This document shows positions 17,298 through 25,615 of a stretch of DNA of 64,000 bases, in pieces. Position numbers and translations under genes: made by a program. The notes below the pieces were generated by a model. That model ran no database searches, was not told where the DNA came from, and was given only the letters and a program-made list of their open reading frames with translations. Numbering within the stretch: the stretch's first letter is position 1; each line of letters opens with the position of its first letter. Origin of the DNA: Novosphingobium ovatum (GTDB lineage Bacteria > Pseudomonadota > Alphaproteobacteria > Sphingomonadales > Sphingomonadaceae); assembly GCF_009909235.1 (NCBI RefSeq), contig NZ_JAAAPO010000002.1, forward strand, positions 186,001-250,000, written 5' to 3'.

Positions 17298-18653
17298 TCA
17301 GGTCAGCGCGTTGGCTCGTGCGATGCGACCCAACACGGCGGCGCTGGGCTTGGGCTTGCGTTCGAAGGTCTGGCGGTTCAATTCGCACAGGCCAAAGCGG
17401 ATGCGATAGCCGAACACCCATTCGAAATTGTCCACCAAGCTCCAGTGCAGATAGCCCAGCACCGGCACGCCATCGTCCATCGCCCGCTTGAGCTCGGTCA
17501 GCGCGGCCGGGATCAGGTTGGCGCGGATTTCGTCATGTTCGGACCCCACGCCATGTTCGGTCACCATGATCGGCAGGCCCGTTTGCGCATGGGCATAGCG
17601 CGCGACACCGGCCAGGGACGGGGGATAGACCTCTGCGCCCATGGTGTTGGTGACGGCGCCGGGCGGGTTGGGGCGCTTGCCCTTGTCGTCCCAGACGCTG
17701 CGTTCATAGTTCTGGATGCCCAGAAAATCGCAGCTGTCCTTGGCCAGACGCAGCCATTCGCCATAGTAATGCTCGCGCATTTTGGCCTGCAGGCTGACCT
17801 TGCCACGCGGCAGGTCGGGGGCGGCCTGTTCGTCCAGCATGGCCAGCGACACGCCCACCGGCAGGTCGCCGCGCACCGCCTTGATCGCGGCGCGGCCCAG
17901 ACGGTGGCCTTCCAGCAGGTGGCGCTGGGTGCGCGCGCCGTCGGGGGTGTATAGCGGGTTGCCCGGTTGATAGATCGGCACGCCCAGCGCCTTGGCGGCG
18001 GCCTCGACCATGGCCTTGTCCGCGCCCAGCAGGTCACCGGGCAGCAATTCGCCCAGCTTGCCCGACAGGTTGGGCTCGTTCAACGTGGTGGCATAGGTGA
18101 TGCCATCGGCCAGATGGCGCGCGGCCCGGTCGCAATAGCGGGCGAACAACGCGGGGGCATCATTGCCATGCCATCCGCCCAGCGCGGCAAACCAGCGCGG
18201 CGTGGTAAAGTGGTTGAACGTCACCACCGGCGTCAATCCGCGCGCGTGGCAGCCCGCGATCATCGCCTTGTAATGGTCCAGCATGGCGATGGAGAACTGG
18301 CCCTGTTCCGGCTCGATCCGCGCCCATTCAAGGCTGAAACGGTAGGAATTGAGGCCCAGGCTTTTGACCAGATCCAGATCGCGTTCCCACAGCAGGAAAC
18401 TGTTGGCCGCATCGCCTGACGGCTCGGCATAGACGGTGGGGGTGGTGCGCTCCAGCAGCCAGATGTCAGAGGCGACATTGTTGCCTTCGACCTGATAGGC
18501 GGCCGTGGCCGCGCCCCACAAGAAGCCCTTGGGGAAGGCGGGGTTGACCGGCTTTGGCGCGATTTTGCGCGCGGCCTGTGCCGGGGTGGCGGCGGCCATG
18601 GCGCCAGCGGTCACCGCGCCGGTCAGGAATTGCCGACGGTCACTCGTCATCAT
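17298..18653 (-). CDS. Tat-exported GH1 family beta-glycosidase
   Basis: Retaining glycoside hydrolase family 1 (beta-glucosidase type), 451 residues. A twin-arginine signal (DRRQFLTG, then a hydrophobic segment ending near AQA) predicts folded export to the periplasm. GH1 motifs are FLWGAATAAYQVEG, the acid/base Glu193 in TTLNEPN, the nucleophile Glu366 in MVTEHGVG (the usual Asn of TENG is His) and LHWSLVDNFEW. It is the last gene of the six-gene operon, 24 bases after the SnoaL-like gene, with GGAGAGAG as ribosome binding site. The likely role is removal of O-linked glucose from plant glycosides before or alongside C-deglycosylation; specificity is not readable from the sequence. Confidence 0.92.
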   Translation of the reverse strand: MMTSDRRQFLTGAVTAGAMAAATPAQAARKIAPKPVNPAFPKGFLWGAATAAYQVEGNNVASDIWLLERTTPTVYAEPSGDAANSFLLWERDLDLVKSLGLNSYRFSLEWARIEPEQGQFSIAMLDHYKAMIAGCHARGLTPVVTFNHFTTPRWFAALGGWHGNDAPALFARYCDRAARHLADGITYATTLNEPNLSGKLGELLPGDLLGADKAMVEAAAKALGVPIYQPGNPLYTPDGARTQRHLLEGHRLGRAAIKAVRGDLPVGVSLAMLDEQAAPDLPRGKVSLQAKMREHYYGEWLRLAKDSCDFLGIQNYERSVWDDKGKRPNPPGAVTNTMGAEVYPPSLAGVARYAHAQTGLPIMVTEHGVGSEHDEIRANLIPAALTELKRAMDDGVPVLGYLHWSLVDNFEWVFGYRIRFGLCELNRQTFERKPKPSAAVLGRIARANALT

Positions 18654-18677
18654 TCTCTCTCCAAATTGTGTTTTGGT

Positions 18678-19151
18678 TCAGAACATCGGGTGGGGATTGG
18701 CCGATTGCGCCGGGATGGGTTGGATGATGTCCCAATGCTCGACGATTTTGCCGTCTTTCAGCCGATAGAAATCGGCCACCGCCGCGCCGCGCGCATCGGG
18801 CGTGGGGCGGACAAAGATGTGGATCGCGGCCAGATCGCCATCGACCACGATTCTGCGGATCTCAAAGCTTTTCTGGCGGTCGGCGAACATTGGGGCCAGC
18901 GCGGCAATGGCCGCCGCCCGGCCATCGGCCAGACCGGGGTTGTGCTGAATGTAATCGGGCGCGACATAGGTGTTGAACGCCTGTTCGACCGCCCGTTCGG
19001 TATAGAACAGGCGGGCGAAGTCGGACATGATCGCCCGGTTGCGGACGGTCAGCGCGGCGCTGTCGGGTGTGTGTGCCCCGGCCACGCAGGGCACGGCCAG
19101 TGCCATCCCCAGAGCGGCGGCGATGCCGCGCCGAACGCCCGCGCGCGTCAC
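18678..19151 (-). CDS. Exported SnoaL/NTF2-like protein
   Basis: A 157-residue protein with a signal peptide (about 1-26, ending near AGA) and an NTF2-like cone fold typical of the SnoaL-like polyketide cyclase group. Characteristic segments are YIQHNPGLADGRAA, FVRPTPDARGAAVADFYRLKDGKIVEHWDI. It starts at a GTG overlapping the stop of the C-glycoside deglycosidase beta gene (GTGA). Members of this fold bind small hydrophobic molecules and act as isomerases, cyclases or binding proteins. In this operon it might handle an aglycone or a keto-sugar in the periplasm, but that is a guess. Confidence 0.8.
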   Translation of the reverse strand: MTRAGVRRGIAAALGMALAVPCVAGAHTPDSAALTVRNRAIMSDFARLFYTERAVEQAFNTYVAPDYIQHNPGLADGRAAAIAALAPMFADRQKSFEIRRIVVDGDLAAIHIFVRPTPDARGAAVADFYRLKDGKIVEHWDIIQPIPAQSANPHPMF

Positions 19152-19534
19152 AGGCTGACGACCTTCTCGTCGTTGTTGAACGAGGGGAAGGGCATATACG
19201 AGATGCGCAGGCGCTGTTGCAGCGCCAGCTTGTGCTCACCAGCGGGGAAACCGCCGGGCAGCGCCACCGTCACGGTCGCGGGCGCGCCAAACACCCAGCG
19301 GCGGTCATAGGCGGTCTCCATCTCGTCAAGGCTGAGCGCGCCATTGCCATCGTCAAACGTGATGGCCTCACGCGGGAATGCCTCGCCGTCCAGTGACACC
19401 TTCAGGTCCTCGACCATGGAGAGGCCGAGGCCACGATAATAGCCCAGCTTGGTGGTGAAGGCAAAGCCGGTGGGGGCGTCCGCCGGGCCGACATTGGCAA
19501 GGCTGGCGGGATCGATGGTGTATTTGTCAAACAT
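19148..19534 (-). CDS. C-glycoside deglycosidase beta subunit (DUF6379 family)
   Basis: Small all-beta partner of a C-glycoside deglycosidase, 128 residues. It shows the DUF6379 pattern: LGYYRGLGLSMVEDLKVSLD in the first half, then an LDEME-type turn, DRRWVFG, and LRISYMPFPSFNNDE near the C-terminus. In the characterised enzymes (DgpB of a gut puerarin degrader, CarB of Microbacterium) this subunit pairs with a TIM-barrel alpha subunit to break the C-C bond between a 3-keto sugar and the aromatic aglycone. A matching alpha subunit is two genes upstream in the same operon. AAGGACTG serves as ribosome binding site. The family call rests on motif recall rather than a search, but the pairing makes it strong. 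Confidence 0.82.
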   Translation of the reverse strand: MFDKYTIDPASLANVGPADAPTGFAFTTKLGYYRGLGLSMVEDLKVSLDGEAFPREAITFDDGNGALSLDEMETAYDRRWVFGAPATVTVALPGGFPAGEHKLALQQRLRISYMPFPSFNNDEKVVSL

Positions 19535-19539
19535 GGCAA

Positions 19540-20442
19540 TCAGTCCTTGATAATGCCGCGCGTGCGCAGCCAGCGGTGCATCAGATCCAGCCAGCCTTCG
19601 GTGGGGCCGCCCACTTTGCCGGGGCCAAAGCCGTGGTCGCCTGCGGAAAACATGTGGAATTCAATCGATTTGCCCGCCTTGCGATAGGAATCGATCAGCA
19701 TAGGCCCGCCAGAGCGCGCCAGCAGAAAGTCATCCGCCGCAATCGCCACGAACATCGGGGGCGCGTTGGCGGGCACCTCCATCGCGGCCATGTTGGGATA
19801 GATCGGCGCGGCAAAGGCGGGCATGTCAGCGCCCGCGTTCTGCACCACGCTGCGGGTCAGAAAGCCACCGGCCGAAAACCCCATGAAGCCGATCCGCGCG
19901 GGATCCACGCCATAGTCGGCCGCGTGGGCACGGACATAACGCAGCGCCGACAGGCCATCGGCCAGCGCTTCGGGCGGGGTATCGTTGGGCGGGGCGAAAC
20001 TGGCCGCTTCGCCGCGCACGGCGCGTGACAATTGGTCGGCAAACTCAGCCTGCGAGGGCGGGGTTGGCAGCACCCGGTATTTCAGCACAAAGGCGGCAAT
20101 GCCGTGATTGGCGAAATAGCGGGCGATGCGCCAGCCCTCGTTCTCGATCGCCAAGCCCAGAAAGCCGCCGCCCGGCGCGATGATCACCCCAGCCCCGGTG
20201 CCGCGCCCCACGGGCAGGAACGGCGTAAGCGTCGGGCGCGTGACATTGCGCACGGCGATATTGCCGTTGTCCAGGTGCCAGACCTCGCGGTCGGGGGCTG
20301 TGGGCAACAGCGCGATGGCGCCCGGCTGGGCCGGGGCGGGGAGCGCCTCGCGGCTGGGGGCGGGGCCTTGGGCGTGGGCGGCGGGCGCGACGACGCCCGC
20401 CAGACCCACCGCCATCAGGCCAATGGCCAGCGCCCGTTTCAC
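19540..20442 (-). CDS. Exported alpha/beta hydrolase (BD-FAE/acetyl-xylan-esterase-like)
   Basis: Secreted or periplasmic serine esterase, 300 residues, with a signal peptide ending near AHAQG. The alpha/beta-hydrolase core shows the oxyanion motif IIAPGGGF, the nucleophile in GFSAGG, an Asp in AADDFLL and the His in GDHGFG. It resembles bifunctional acetylxylan/feruloyl esterases that remove acyl groups from sugars. Its GTG start overlaps the stop of the deglycosidase alpha gene, and it lies between the alpha and beta genes, so it is fully integrated in the operon. Deacylation of acylated glycosides in the periplasm is a reasonable inference. Confidence 0.85.
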   Translation of the reverse strand: MKRALAIGLMAVGLAGVVAPAAHAQGPAPSREALPAPAQPGAIALLPTAPDREVWHLDNGNIAVRNVTRPTLTPFLPVGRGTGAGVIIAPGGGFLGLAIENEGWRIARYFANHGIAAFVLKYRVLPTPPSQAEFADQLSRAVRGEAASFAPPNDTPPEALADGLSALRYVRAHAADYGVDPARIGFMGFSAGGFLTRSVVQNAGADMPAFAAPIYPNMAAMEVPANAPPMFVAIAADDFLLARSGGPMLIDSYRKAGKSIEFHMFSAGDHGFGPGKVGGPTEGWLDLMHRWLRTRGIIKD

Positions 20443-21452
20443 GCGGCCGCTCCGGCCAGATCGGCCTCGGCCTTGGCGATCAGGCGTTCGAACATCACAT
20501 GCTGGCGGCGGACCTGCTCGCGGCTGTCGACCTCCATCACGTCCTGAATCCAGCGGTTGCCTTCATATTCCGACGATAGCGTGCCGTCCCAGCCGGCGCG
20601 GACCAGTTCGGGGATCACCGCGTCATAGTCCAGCGCGGGATCGCGGCAGTCCTCGGTCATCTCATAGAACTTGGCCTGAATATGGCGGAAATAGGGGGCG
20701 TAGTCATAGATCCGCTTGGGGTTGGCATAGGGGTTGTGGCGCAGGCTTTCGGCCATGGCCACCTCGGCCTTGTTGCCCTGCATTTTTACCGCGACCTCAA
20801 AGATGGTGTATTCGCACATCACCTTTTGCTCGTGCTGGTCGACGATGAAGTCGCACACCTCGGGGCGGGCGCCCTGACGCTCGTAACGGGCGCGCATCAC
20901 GGGCGGATAATGCTTCATGAAGATGCCCATGTCGGGCAGGATGCCCAGATGCCGGGTGTTCAGGCGATCGGCGACCTCGATCGTGCGCTGGATCCAGGCG
21001 TGTTCCAGATGCCACGGGGCATGGACCTCGACGCCCATGTGGACGTCCAGCTTTTCGGCCATCGGCACGCATTTTTCCAGAATGTCCGGGCGGACAAAGA
21101 TAAGGATGCGCATGTTCCTGATACCCAGCCGGTTGCACAGGATCAGGTCGCGATGGATGCTTTCCACCTGCTCCTCGTCGCTCATCAGGCGGTCCTTGCG
21201 GCGCTTGGTGTCAAGGAACATGTCATAGGCGGTGAAATGCGCGCCATGGCGGGCCAGCATCGCGTGCAGTTCGGCGATTTGTGCGTCGGACACGTTGGGG
21301 AAGCTGGCGATGTTCTGTTCGGGCAGGATTTCGATGCCATTGGCGCCGATCCCGGCGGCAAAGCTGACACAATCCTCAAGGCTCAGCTGGCCCAGAAACA
21401 GCTCTTCCTGAAAACTGTAGAGGCTGACGCCGCGTTTGATTTGCGATTTCAT
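20439..21452 (-). CDS. C-glycoside deglycosidase alpha subunit (sugar phosphate isomerase/epimerase fold)
   Basis: TIM-barrel metalloenzyme of 337 residues in the xylose-isomerase-like/AP-endonuclease-2 superfamily. Probable metal ligands are Glu142 (GVEVHAP), Asp174 (LPDMGIF), His257 (FRHIQAKF) and Glu295 or Glu297 (SSEYEGNR); His144 is a candidate base. Its N-terminus (GVSLYSFQEELFLGQLSLED) and the paired DUF6379 gene downstream match DgpC/CarC-type enzymes, which cleave the sugar-aglycone C-C bond after C3 oxidation of the sugar. No signal peptide is present, so cleavage would be cytoplasmic, after import by the MFS protein encoded just upstream. The operon lacks a dedicated C3 oxidase; a Gfo/Idh/MocA enzyme 39 kb away is one candidate. 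A related role as a plain sugar epimerase is the alternative. Confidence 0.82.
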   Translation of the reverse strand: MKSQIKRGVSLYSFQEELFLGQLSLEDCVSFAAGIGANGIEILPEQNIASFPNVSDAQIAELHAMLARHGAHFTAYDMFLDTKRRKDRLMSDEEQVESIHRDLILCNRLGIRNMRILIFVRPDILEKCVPMAEKLDVHMGVEVHAPWHLEHAWIQRTIEVADRLNTRHLGILPDMGIFMKHYPPVMRARYERQGARPEVCDFIVDQHEQKVMCEYTIFEVAVKMQGNKAEVAMAESLRHNPYANPKRIYDYAPYFRHIQAKFYEMTEDCRDPALDYDAVIPELVRAGWDGTLSSEYEGNRWIQDVMEVDSREQVRRQHVMFERLIAKAEADLAGAAA

Positions 21453-21477
21453 GTCTTGGAACTCCGAGAAGGTGGGG

Positions 21478-22683
21478 TCAGGCGGCCGCGTTGGCGCCGC
21501 GCCCGGAAACGATAATCAGTGCTGCCACCGCGCAGACCAGCCCGGCGATACCAGCATAGAGGAACGCGCCCTGCATGCTGCCGGCGGCCACCCGCATCGC
21601 ACTGACCAGCAGCGGCGAGGTGAATTGGCCCATGAAGAAGCAGGCGGTCCAGATGCCCATGCCGCGCCCGCGATGGGCAAAGGGCAGGTGGCTTTGCGCC
21701 CAGGCGATCAGGCAAGGGACCGCCATGCCCGCGCCGGTCTGTTGGATGGCCATCGCCACAACCATGCCGCGCCAGTCGTGGATCAGGCCCATCATTGCCA
21801 GACCTGTGCCCAGCAGCGCGAACAGCGCGAACAATTGCCAGCGCGGCCCCATCTTGCCCGTCAGCCAGAACACGCCCGCGCCCGCCATCACGAACAGGCT
21901 GGGGATGGTGGTCATCTTGCCGATCTCGGCCGGGTCCTTGACGCCGATTTCCGACCAGACGATCCCGCCATTGATGATGAAGACGTAATACAGCGCCCCG
22001 CCAAACAGCGTGATCAGGCCATAGGTGGCCACGCCCTTCCACGGGAAAGCGCTGGCGTCCTCGTCCATGCCCAGCATCTGGCGGGCGGTGTTGTCCTGTT
22101 CGGGTTCGAACAGGAACAGCGCGCAGGCCAGAAAGGCCGGCAGGCCAACCAGATAGACCAGAAAGATCGCGTTCCACTGGAAATGCGTCAGATAGCCCGA
22201 CAGCAGGATCACCGCGCTGCCCAGAAATGGCCCGCAGATGCCCTGCACGGTCAGCCAGAAGCGGCGGCCCTTTTCATCCCAATAGTCGCCGATCAGCGTG
22301 TTCAGCGTGGTCAGGATGGCCGCTTCGGCCACGCCCAGCAGATAGCGCGAGAGGGTGATCGAATCGAGATTGTCGAGGAAGAACGGCGCGGCCCCGGCAA
22401 AGCCATAGATGAAGGTCGAGCCCAGCAGCAGGCGGCGGCGGCCGAACTTGTCGACAAAGAACCCCGCGAACAGCGAGAGCACCGCTATCGCCAGACCGGG
22501 GGCGGACACCATCGCTGGCACTTTGGCGATGGCCGAAGGGTCGCGGGCGGCGAAATGCTCGATAATGGCGGGCACGGCGGGGAACATCGACACGATGGCG
22601 ACGATTGGCAAAAACGCCACCGTGACCAGCGTGATGCCCTGTGCTTTCCCCGCAATACGGGGAAGGGCGGCGGATTGGGTCAT
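21478..22683 (-). CDS. MFS transporter, probable glycoside/aromatic importer
   Basis: A 12-helix major facilitator of about 401 residues and first gene of the C-glycoside operon. The motif after helix 2 reads FFVDKFGRRRLLLG, the MFS A motif. The ATG at 22683 is preceded by GGGAGAGAG; the open frame extends further upstream but would run across the promoter. It probably carries the glycoside across the inner membrane after passage through the divergent TonB receptor. Its promoter has the shared TetR-type operator over the -10 box. Confidence 0.87.
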   Translation of the reverse strand: MTQSAALPRIAGKAQGITLVTVAFLPIVAIVSMFPAVPAIIEHFAARDPSAIAKVPAMVSAPGLAIAVLSLFAGFFVDKFGRRRLLLGSTFIYGFAGAAPFFLDNLDSITLSRYLLGVAEAAILTTLNTLIGDYWDEKGRRFWLTVQGICGPFLGSAVILLSGYLTHFQWNAIFLVYLVGLPAFLACALFLFEPEQDNTARQMLGMDEDASAFPWKGVATYGLITLFGGALYYVFIINGGIVWSEIGVKDPAEIGKMTTIPSLFVMAGAGVFWLTGKMGPRWQLFALFALLGTGLAMMGLIHDWRGMVVAMAIQQTGAGMAVPCLIAWAQSHLPFAHRGRGMGIWTACFFMGQFTSPLLVSAMRVAAGSMQGAFLYAGIAGLVCAVAALIIVSGRGANAAA

Positions 22684-22739
22684 CTGGGTCTCTCTCCCCA
22701 AGGGCAAACGCATTCCGCCTGTCGTCGGCGGAGATGTAA

Positions 22740-22785
22740 TTAGAACATTTGTTCTGAATAATGCCGCCTGCCGCGCGATTGTCAA
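22740..22785 (-). promoter_or_regulatory. Promoter and operator of the C-glycoside operon
   Basis: On the minus strand there is a consensus -35 TTGACA (22780-22785), 16 bases, then -10 CATTAT (22758-22763), directly abutting the palindrome TCAGAACAAATGTTCTA (22741-22757). Binding there would block RNA polymerase. The same palindrome class lies at 16487 and 23166. Confidence 0.72.
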
Positions 22786-23100
22786 GCGTCCGTCGCGCAA
22801 GGCGAGGGCAGGCGCGGATTGTCGCATAAATGCTAATGATCCATTGTCATTCAGTAGGTGAATTGATGGCGCGATTTTGCATCACGCGCGCCGTGATCGG
22901 GGCGTAGTTCGGGGCATGCGCGCGCCCAGATGTCGGGCAGGGCAAAAAAATGCATGCCCGCCGGACTGCGCCATTTTCGGCTGCGGGATGCCGGGGAAAA
23001 AGCGCTGATCTGCTATGTGTTTCCCGGCTCGCGGTGATCACTGCGGCGGATGGTAACGGGGCGGTGGTCCTTGGGAAATTGGCTCCGTGGGAAGGGCAGA
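22786..23100. other. Intergenic region, no gene seen
   Basis: The stretch between the two divergent promoters of the glycoside locus has no open frame with coding character. It is relatively AT-rich at 22820-22885, which could hold upstream activating elements. No further copy of the CAGAA-N6-TTCTG operator was found here. Confidence 0.6.
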
Positions 23101-23118
23101 TGTGACCGAAATGTCACA
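23101..23118. promoter_or_regulatory. Perfect 18-bp inverted repeat TGTGAC-N6-GTCACA
   Basis: TGTGACCGAAATGTCACA is a perfect dyad 19 bases before the -35 box of the TonB-receptor promoter. It resembles a CRP site but has 8 rather than 6 bases between TGTGA and TCACA. The position suits an activator. Confidence 0.5.
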
Positions 23119-23137
23119 TTGTCGCACGGGGCTGGTG

Positions 23138-23181
23138 TTGACAGCCTCCGACCGGCTCCTCTATTCAGAACCAGTGTTTTG
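23138..23181 (+). promoter_or_regulatory. Promoter and operator of the TonB receptor gene
   Basis: Consensus -35 TTGACA (23138-23143), 18 bases, then TATTCA (23162-23167) as -10. The palindrome CAGAA-CCAGTG-TTTTG (23166-23181) overlaps the -10 and has one mismatch to the TetR-type operators at 16487 and 22741. Confidence 0.68.
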
Positions 23182-23234
23182 ATTTTGCAAGGCTGTGGGC
23201 GGAACGCTTCAGCCTCATCTCAGGGAGAGTTGTC

Positions 23235-25475
23235 ATGAACCGCGGATTTTCCGCAGCGCTTTGTGCGTCTGTCAGCCTTTTTGCCGTGCCCGCCGTGGCC
23301 CAGGCGCAGACCCAAGCCCAGCCCACCGGCGGCACTGCTCAGCCTGCCGGGGGCATCGCCGAGATCGTCGTCACCGCCAACCGCGTTGAGTCGTCGGCCC
23401 AGAAGACCCCGATCGCGCTGACTGTCTATTCGGGCGCGGAGCTGGCGACCAAGGGCGTCTCGAACGTTTCGGCGCTGGCCGCGATCGACCCCAGCGTCAA
23501 CATCACCAGCAGCACGGGCGCGGCCTATGTCGCGGTGCGCGGCATCGCCTCGACCGATGTGACCGAAACGGGCGATCCCTCGGTGCCGATCGCGCGCGAT
23601 GGTTTCTACACCAACCGCTCGTTCAACATTCAGTCCTCGATGTACGATCTGGCGCGCGTCGAAGTGCTCAAAGGTCCGCAGGGCACGCTGAACGGTCGCA
23701 ACTCGACCGGCGGTCTGGTCTCGATCATCACCAACCGTCCCAGCAACAAGACCGGCGGTTATGCCGCGCTCGGCTATGGCAATTACAACGCGATCGACGC
23801 GGATCTGGGCTTTAACTATGCCGCCAGCGATGCGTTTCAGGTCCGCGCTTCGGGCACCTATCACCTGCGTGACGGCTATCGCAACCTGACGGGCATCTAC
23901 AATGGTCAGGGCCTGCGTGGCGATGACAGCGATGTGCTCTCGGGCCGTATCCAGTTCGCGTGGAAGCCGGTCGATGGCCTGAAGATCTGGGCCTCGTACC
24001 AGCACGACAAGATCAACAATGTCGGCGATGTGACGATGGATTCGACGCTGGCGGTGCGCCCTGACTTTGGCGATGGCAAGACCTTTGCCAACACCACCGT
24101 CACCGCCACCAACCTGACCGCCGACCGGCTGCGTTGGGAAGTGTCCTATGACCGTCTGCCCGCCGATCTGACGCTGGTCTATGCCGGCGGCTATGACAAT
24201 TCCAGCTATCGCCACCGCACGGACGCGACCGGCCCGGTTTACCCCGCCTATCGCCAGTTCATCCAGGGCGAGGACCCCAAGACCTGGAACCACGAAGTGC
24301 GCCTGTCCAATTCGGTCAACAGCCGCCTGTTCTTCCAGGTGGGCTGGTTCCATTTCCAGGAACGCAATACGATCAATTCGGGCCTGTATAACGTGGCGAT
24401 GACCGGTGCCTACGCCACGGGCGGTGCCTCGGCGTTCCTGAGCCAGGCCGGGCAGTATGGCATCAAGTTTGACTATGACATCCTGACCAAGTCGGACGCG
24501 GTGTTTGGCCAGGTGGCTTTCCGCGTGAATGACCAGATCAAGCTGACGCTGGGCGCGCGCAACACCTGGGACAGCAAGCTGCGCACCGGTCAGGCAACGC
24601 TGAACTTCCCGGCGCTGGCTTTCCCGGAATGGGGCTTTGTCTTCCCCTTCACCACGGGCTCGACCCCCGGCAATGGCGCGATGAGCACCTCGCAGCCGAC
24701 CTATCACGTGGGTCTGGACTATCAGGTTTCGCCGGCCAGCCTGATCTATGCCAAGTTCGACACCGGCTACAAGTCGGGCGGGTTCAACTCGAACGGTTCG
24801 GCCGCCTCGGTCTCCTATGCCCCGGAAAAGCTGTCGGCATGGGAAATCGGCACCAAGAACCGCTTCTTTGGCAACAAGTTGCAGGTGAATGCCTCGGCGT
24901 TCTACTTCGACTATCGCGGCTATCAGGCCTCGCGTTCGGAAGCCGCGCTCTCGGGCGGTGCGGGCATCTTTAACGTGGGTTCGGCCAAGATCTATGGCGC
25001 CGAATTGCAGACCATCGCGGCGCTGCCCGGTGGTGTGCGCGTGGACGCCAACATGGCCGTGCTGAAGACCGAGTTTGGTCAGGGCATCGTGGTGCGTGAC
25101 GGCGCTGGCAACAACCGCGACATCAGCGGCCACCGCCTGCCCAACGCGCCCGGTTTCGTCGCCACCTTTGGCGTGGAAAAGGCGTTTAGCGTCGGCGGCG
25201 CAACCGTGACCCCGCGTCTGGATGGCAAGTATTCGTCGGACTTCTATTACGACGTGTTCAACGATTCCGACACGCGCTCGGCCCCGTATGTCACGGGCAA
25301 TTTCCAGATCACCTATCGCCCTGACAACAGCGGGTGGCAGCTGGACGCCTATCTCCGCAACTTCACCGACAAGGTGGTGCTGGCCAATGCCGCGCGCAAC
25401 TATGTCGCGGGCAAGAACACCTATCAGTTCCAGGCGCCGCGCACCTTTGGCGTGCGCGTGTCGACCAAGTTCTGA
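23235..25475 (+). CDS. TonB-dependent outer-membrane receptor
   Basis: A 746-residue outer-membrane active transporter. Signal peptide 1-23 (cleavage near AQA), a TonB-box-like EIVVTANR, a plug domain (about 50-165, with VAVRGIAS and VEVLKGPQGTLNGRNSTGG) and a beta barrel ending in aromatic Phe (RVSTKF). AGGGAGAG precedes the ATG. It is divergent from the C-glycoside operon and shares its operator, so the cargo is probably the same plant glycoside or a related aromatic compound rather than a siderophore. A strong terminator follows. Confidence 0.92.
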   Translation: MNRGFSAALCASVSLFAVPAVAQAQTQAQPTGGTAQPAGGIAEIVVTANRVESSAQKTPIALTVYSGAELATKGVSNVSALAAIDPSVNITSSTGAAYVAVRGIASTDVTETGDPSVPIARDGFYTNRSFNIQSSMYDLARVEVLKGPQGTLNGRNSTGGLVSIITNRPSNKTGGYAALGYGNYNAIDADLGFNYAASDAFQVRASGTYHLRDGYRNLTGIYNGQGLRGDDSDVLSGRIQFAWKPVDGLKIWASYQHDKINNVGDVTMDSTLAVRPDFGDGKTFANTTVTATNLTADRLRWEVSYDRLPADLTLVYAGGYDNSSYRHRTDATGPVYPAYRQFIQGEDPKTWNHEVRLSNSVNSRLFFQVGWFHFQERNTINSGLYNVAMTGAYATGGASAFLSQAGQYGIKFDYDILTKSDAVFGQVAFRVNDQIKLTLGARNTWDSKLRTGQATLNFPALAFPEWGFVFPFTTGSTPGNGAMSTSQPTYHVGLDYQVSPASLIYAKFDTGYKSGGFNSNGSAASVSYAPEKLSAWEIGTKNRFFGNKLQVNASAFYFDYRGYQASRSEAALSGGAGIFNVGSAKIYGAELQTIAALPGGVRVDANMAVLKTEFGQGIVVRDGAGNNRDISGHRLPNAPGFVATFGVEKAFSVGGATVTPRLDGKYSSDFYYDVFNDSDTRSAPYVTGNFQITYRPDNSGWQLDAYLRNFTDKVVLANAARNYVAGKNTYQFQAPRTFGVRVSTKF

Positions 25476-25496
25476 TCTGAACATCACGTTCGTCGC

Positions 25497-25531
25497 AAGG
25501 GGGCGTTGGTCGCAAGGCCAGCGCCCCTTTT
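25497..25531 (+). terminator. Rho-independent terminator
   Basis: Stem AAGGGGGCGTTGG / CCAGCGCCCCTTTT with an 8-base loop and a T run, 21 bases after the TonB-receptor stop. Confidence 0.85.
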
Positions 25532-25615
25532 GCGTGGCGGACTTGCGCGGGGGCGGGGTGTGGCGTAGCTGTGATATCCGTTTATGCGAAGGGCAGGCGA
25601 TGAAAAATCGTCTGT

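Noticed and set aside
23101..23118. Classical CRP site
   Set aside because: Half-sites match but the spacing is 8 rather than 6 bases, so I report it only as an inverted repeat.
23220..25487. Antisense open frame over the first TonB receptor (about 755 codons)
   Set aside because: Same reason: third-position GC bias keeps the frame open, and the sense strand has a complete receptor with signal peptide and terminator.
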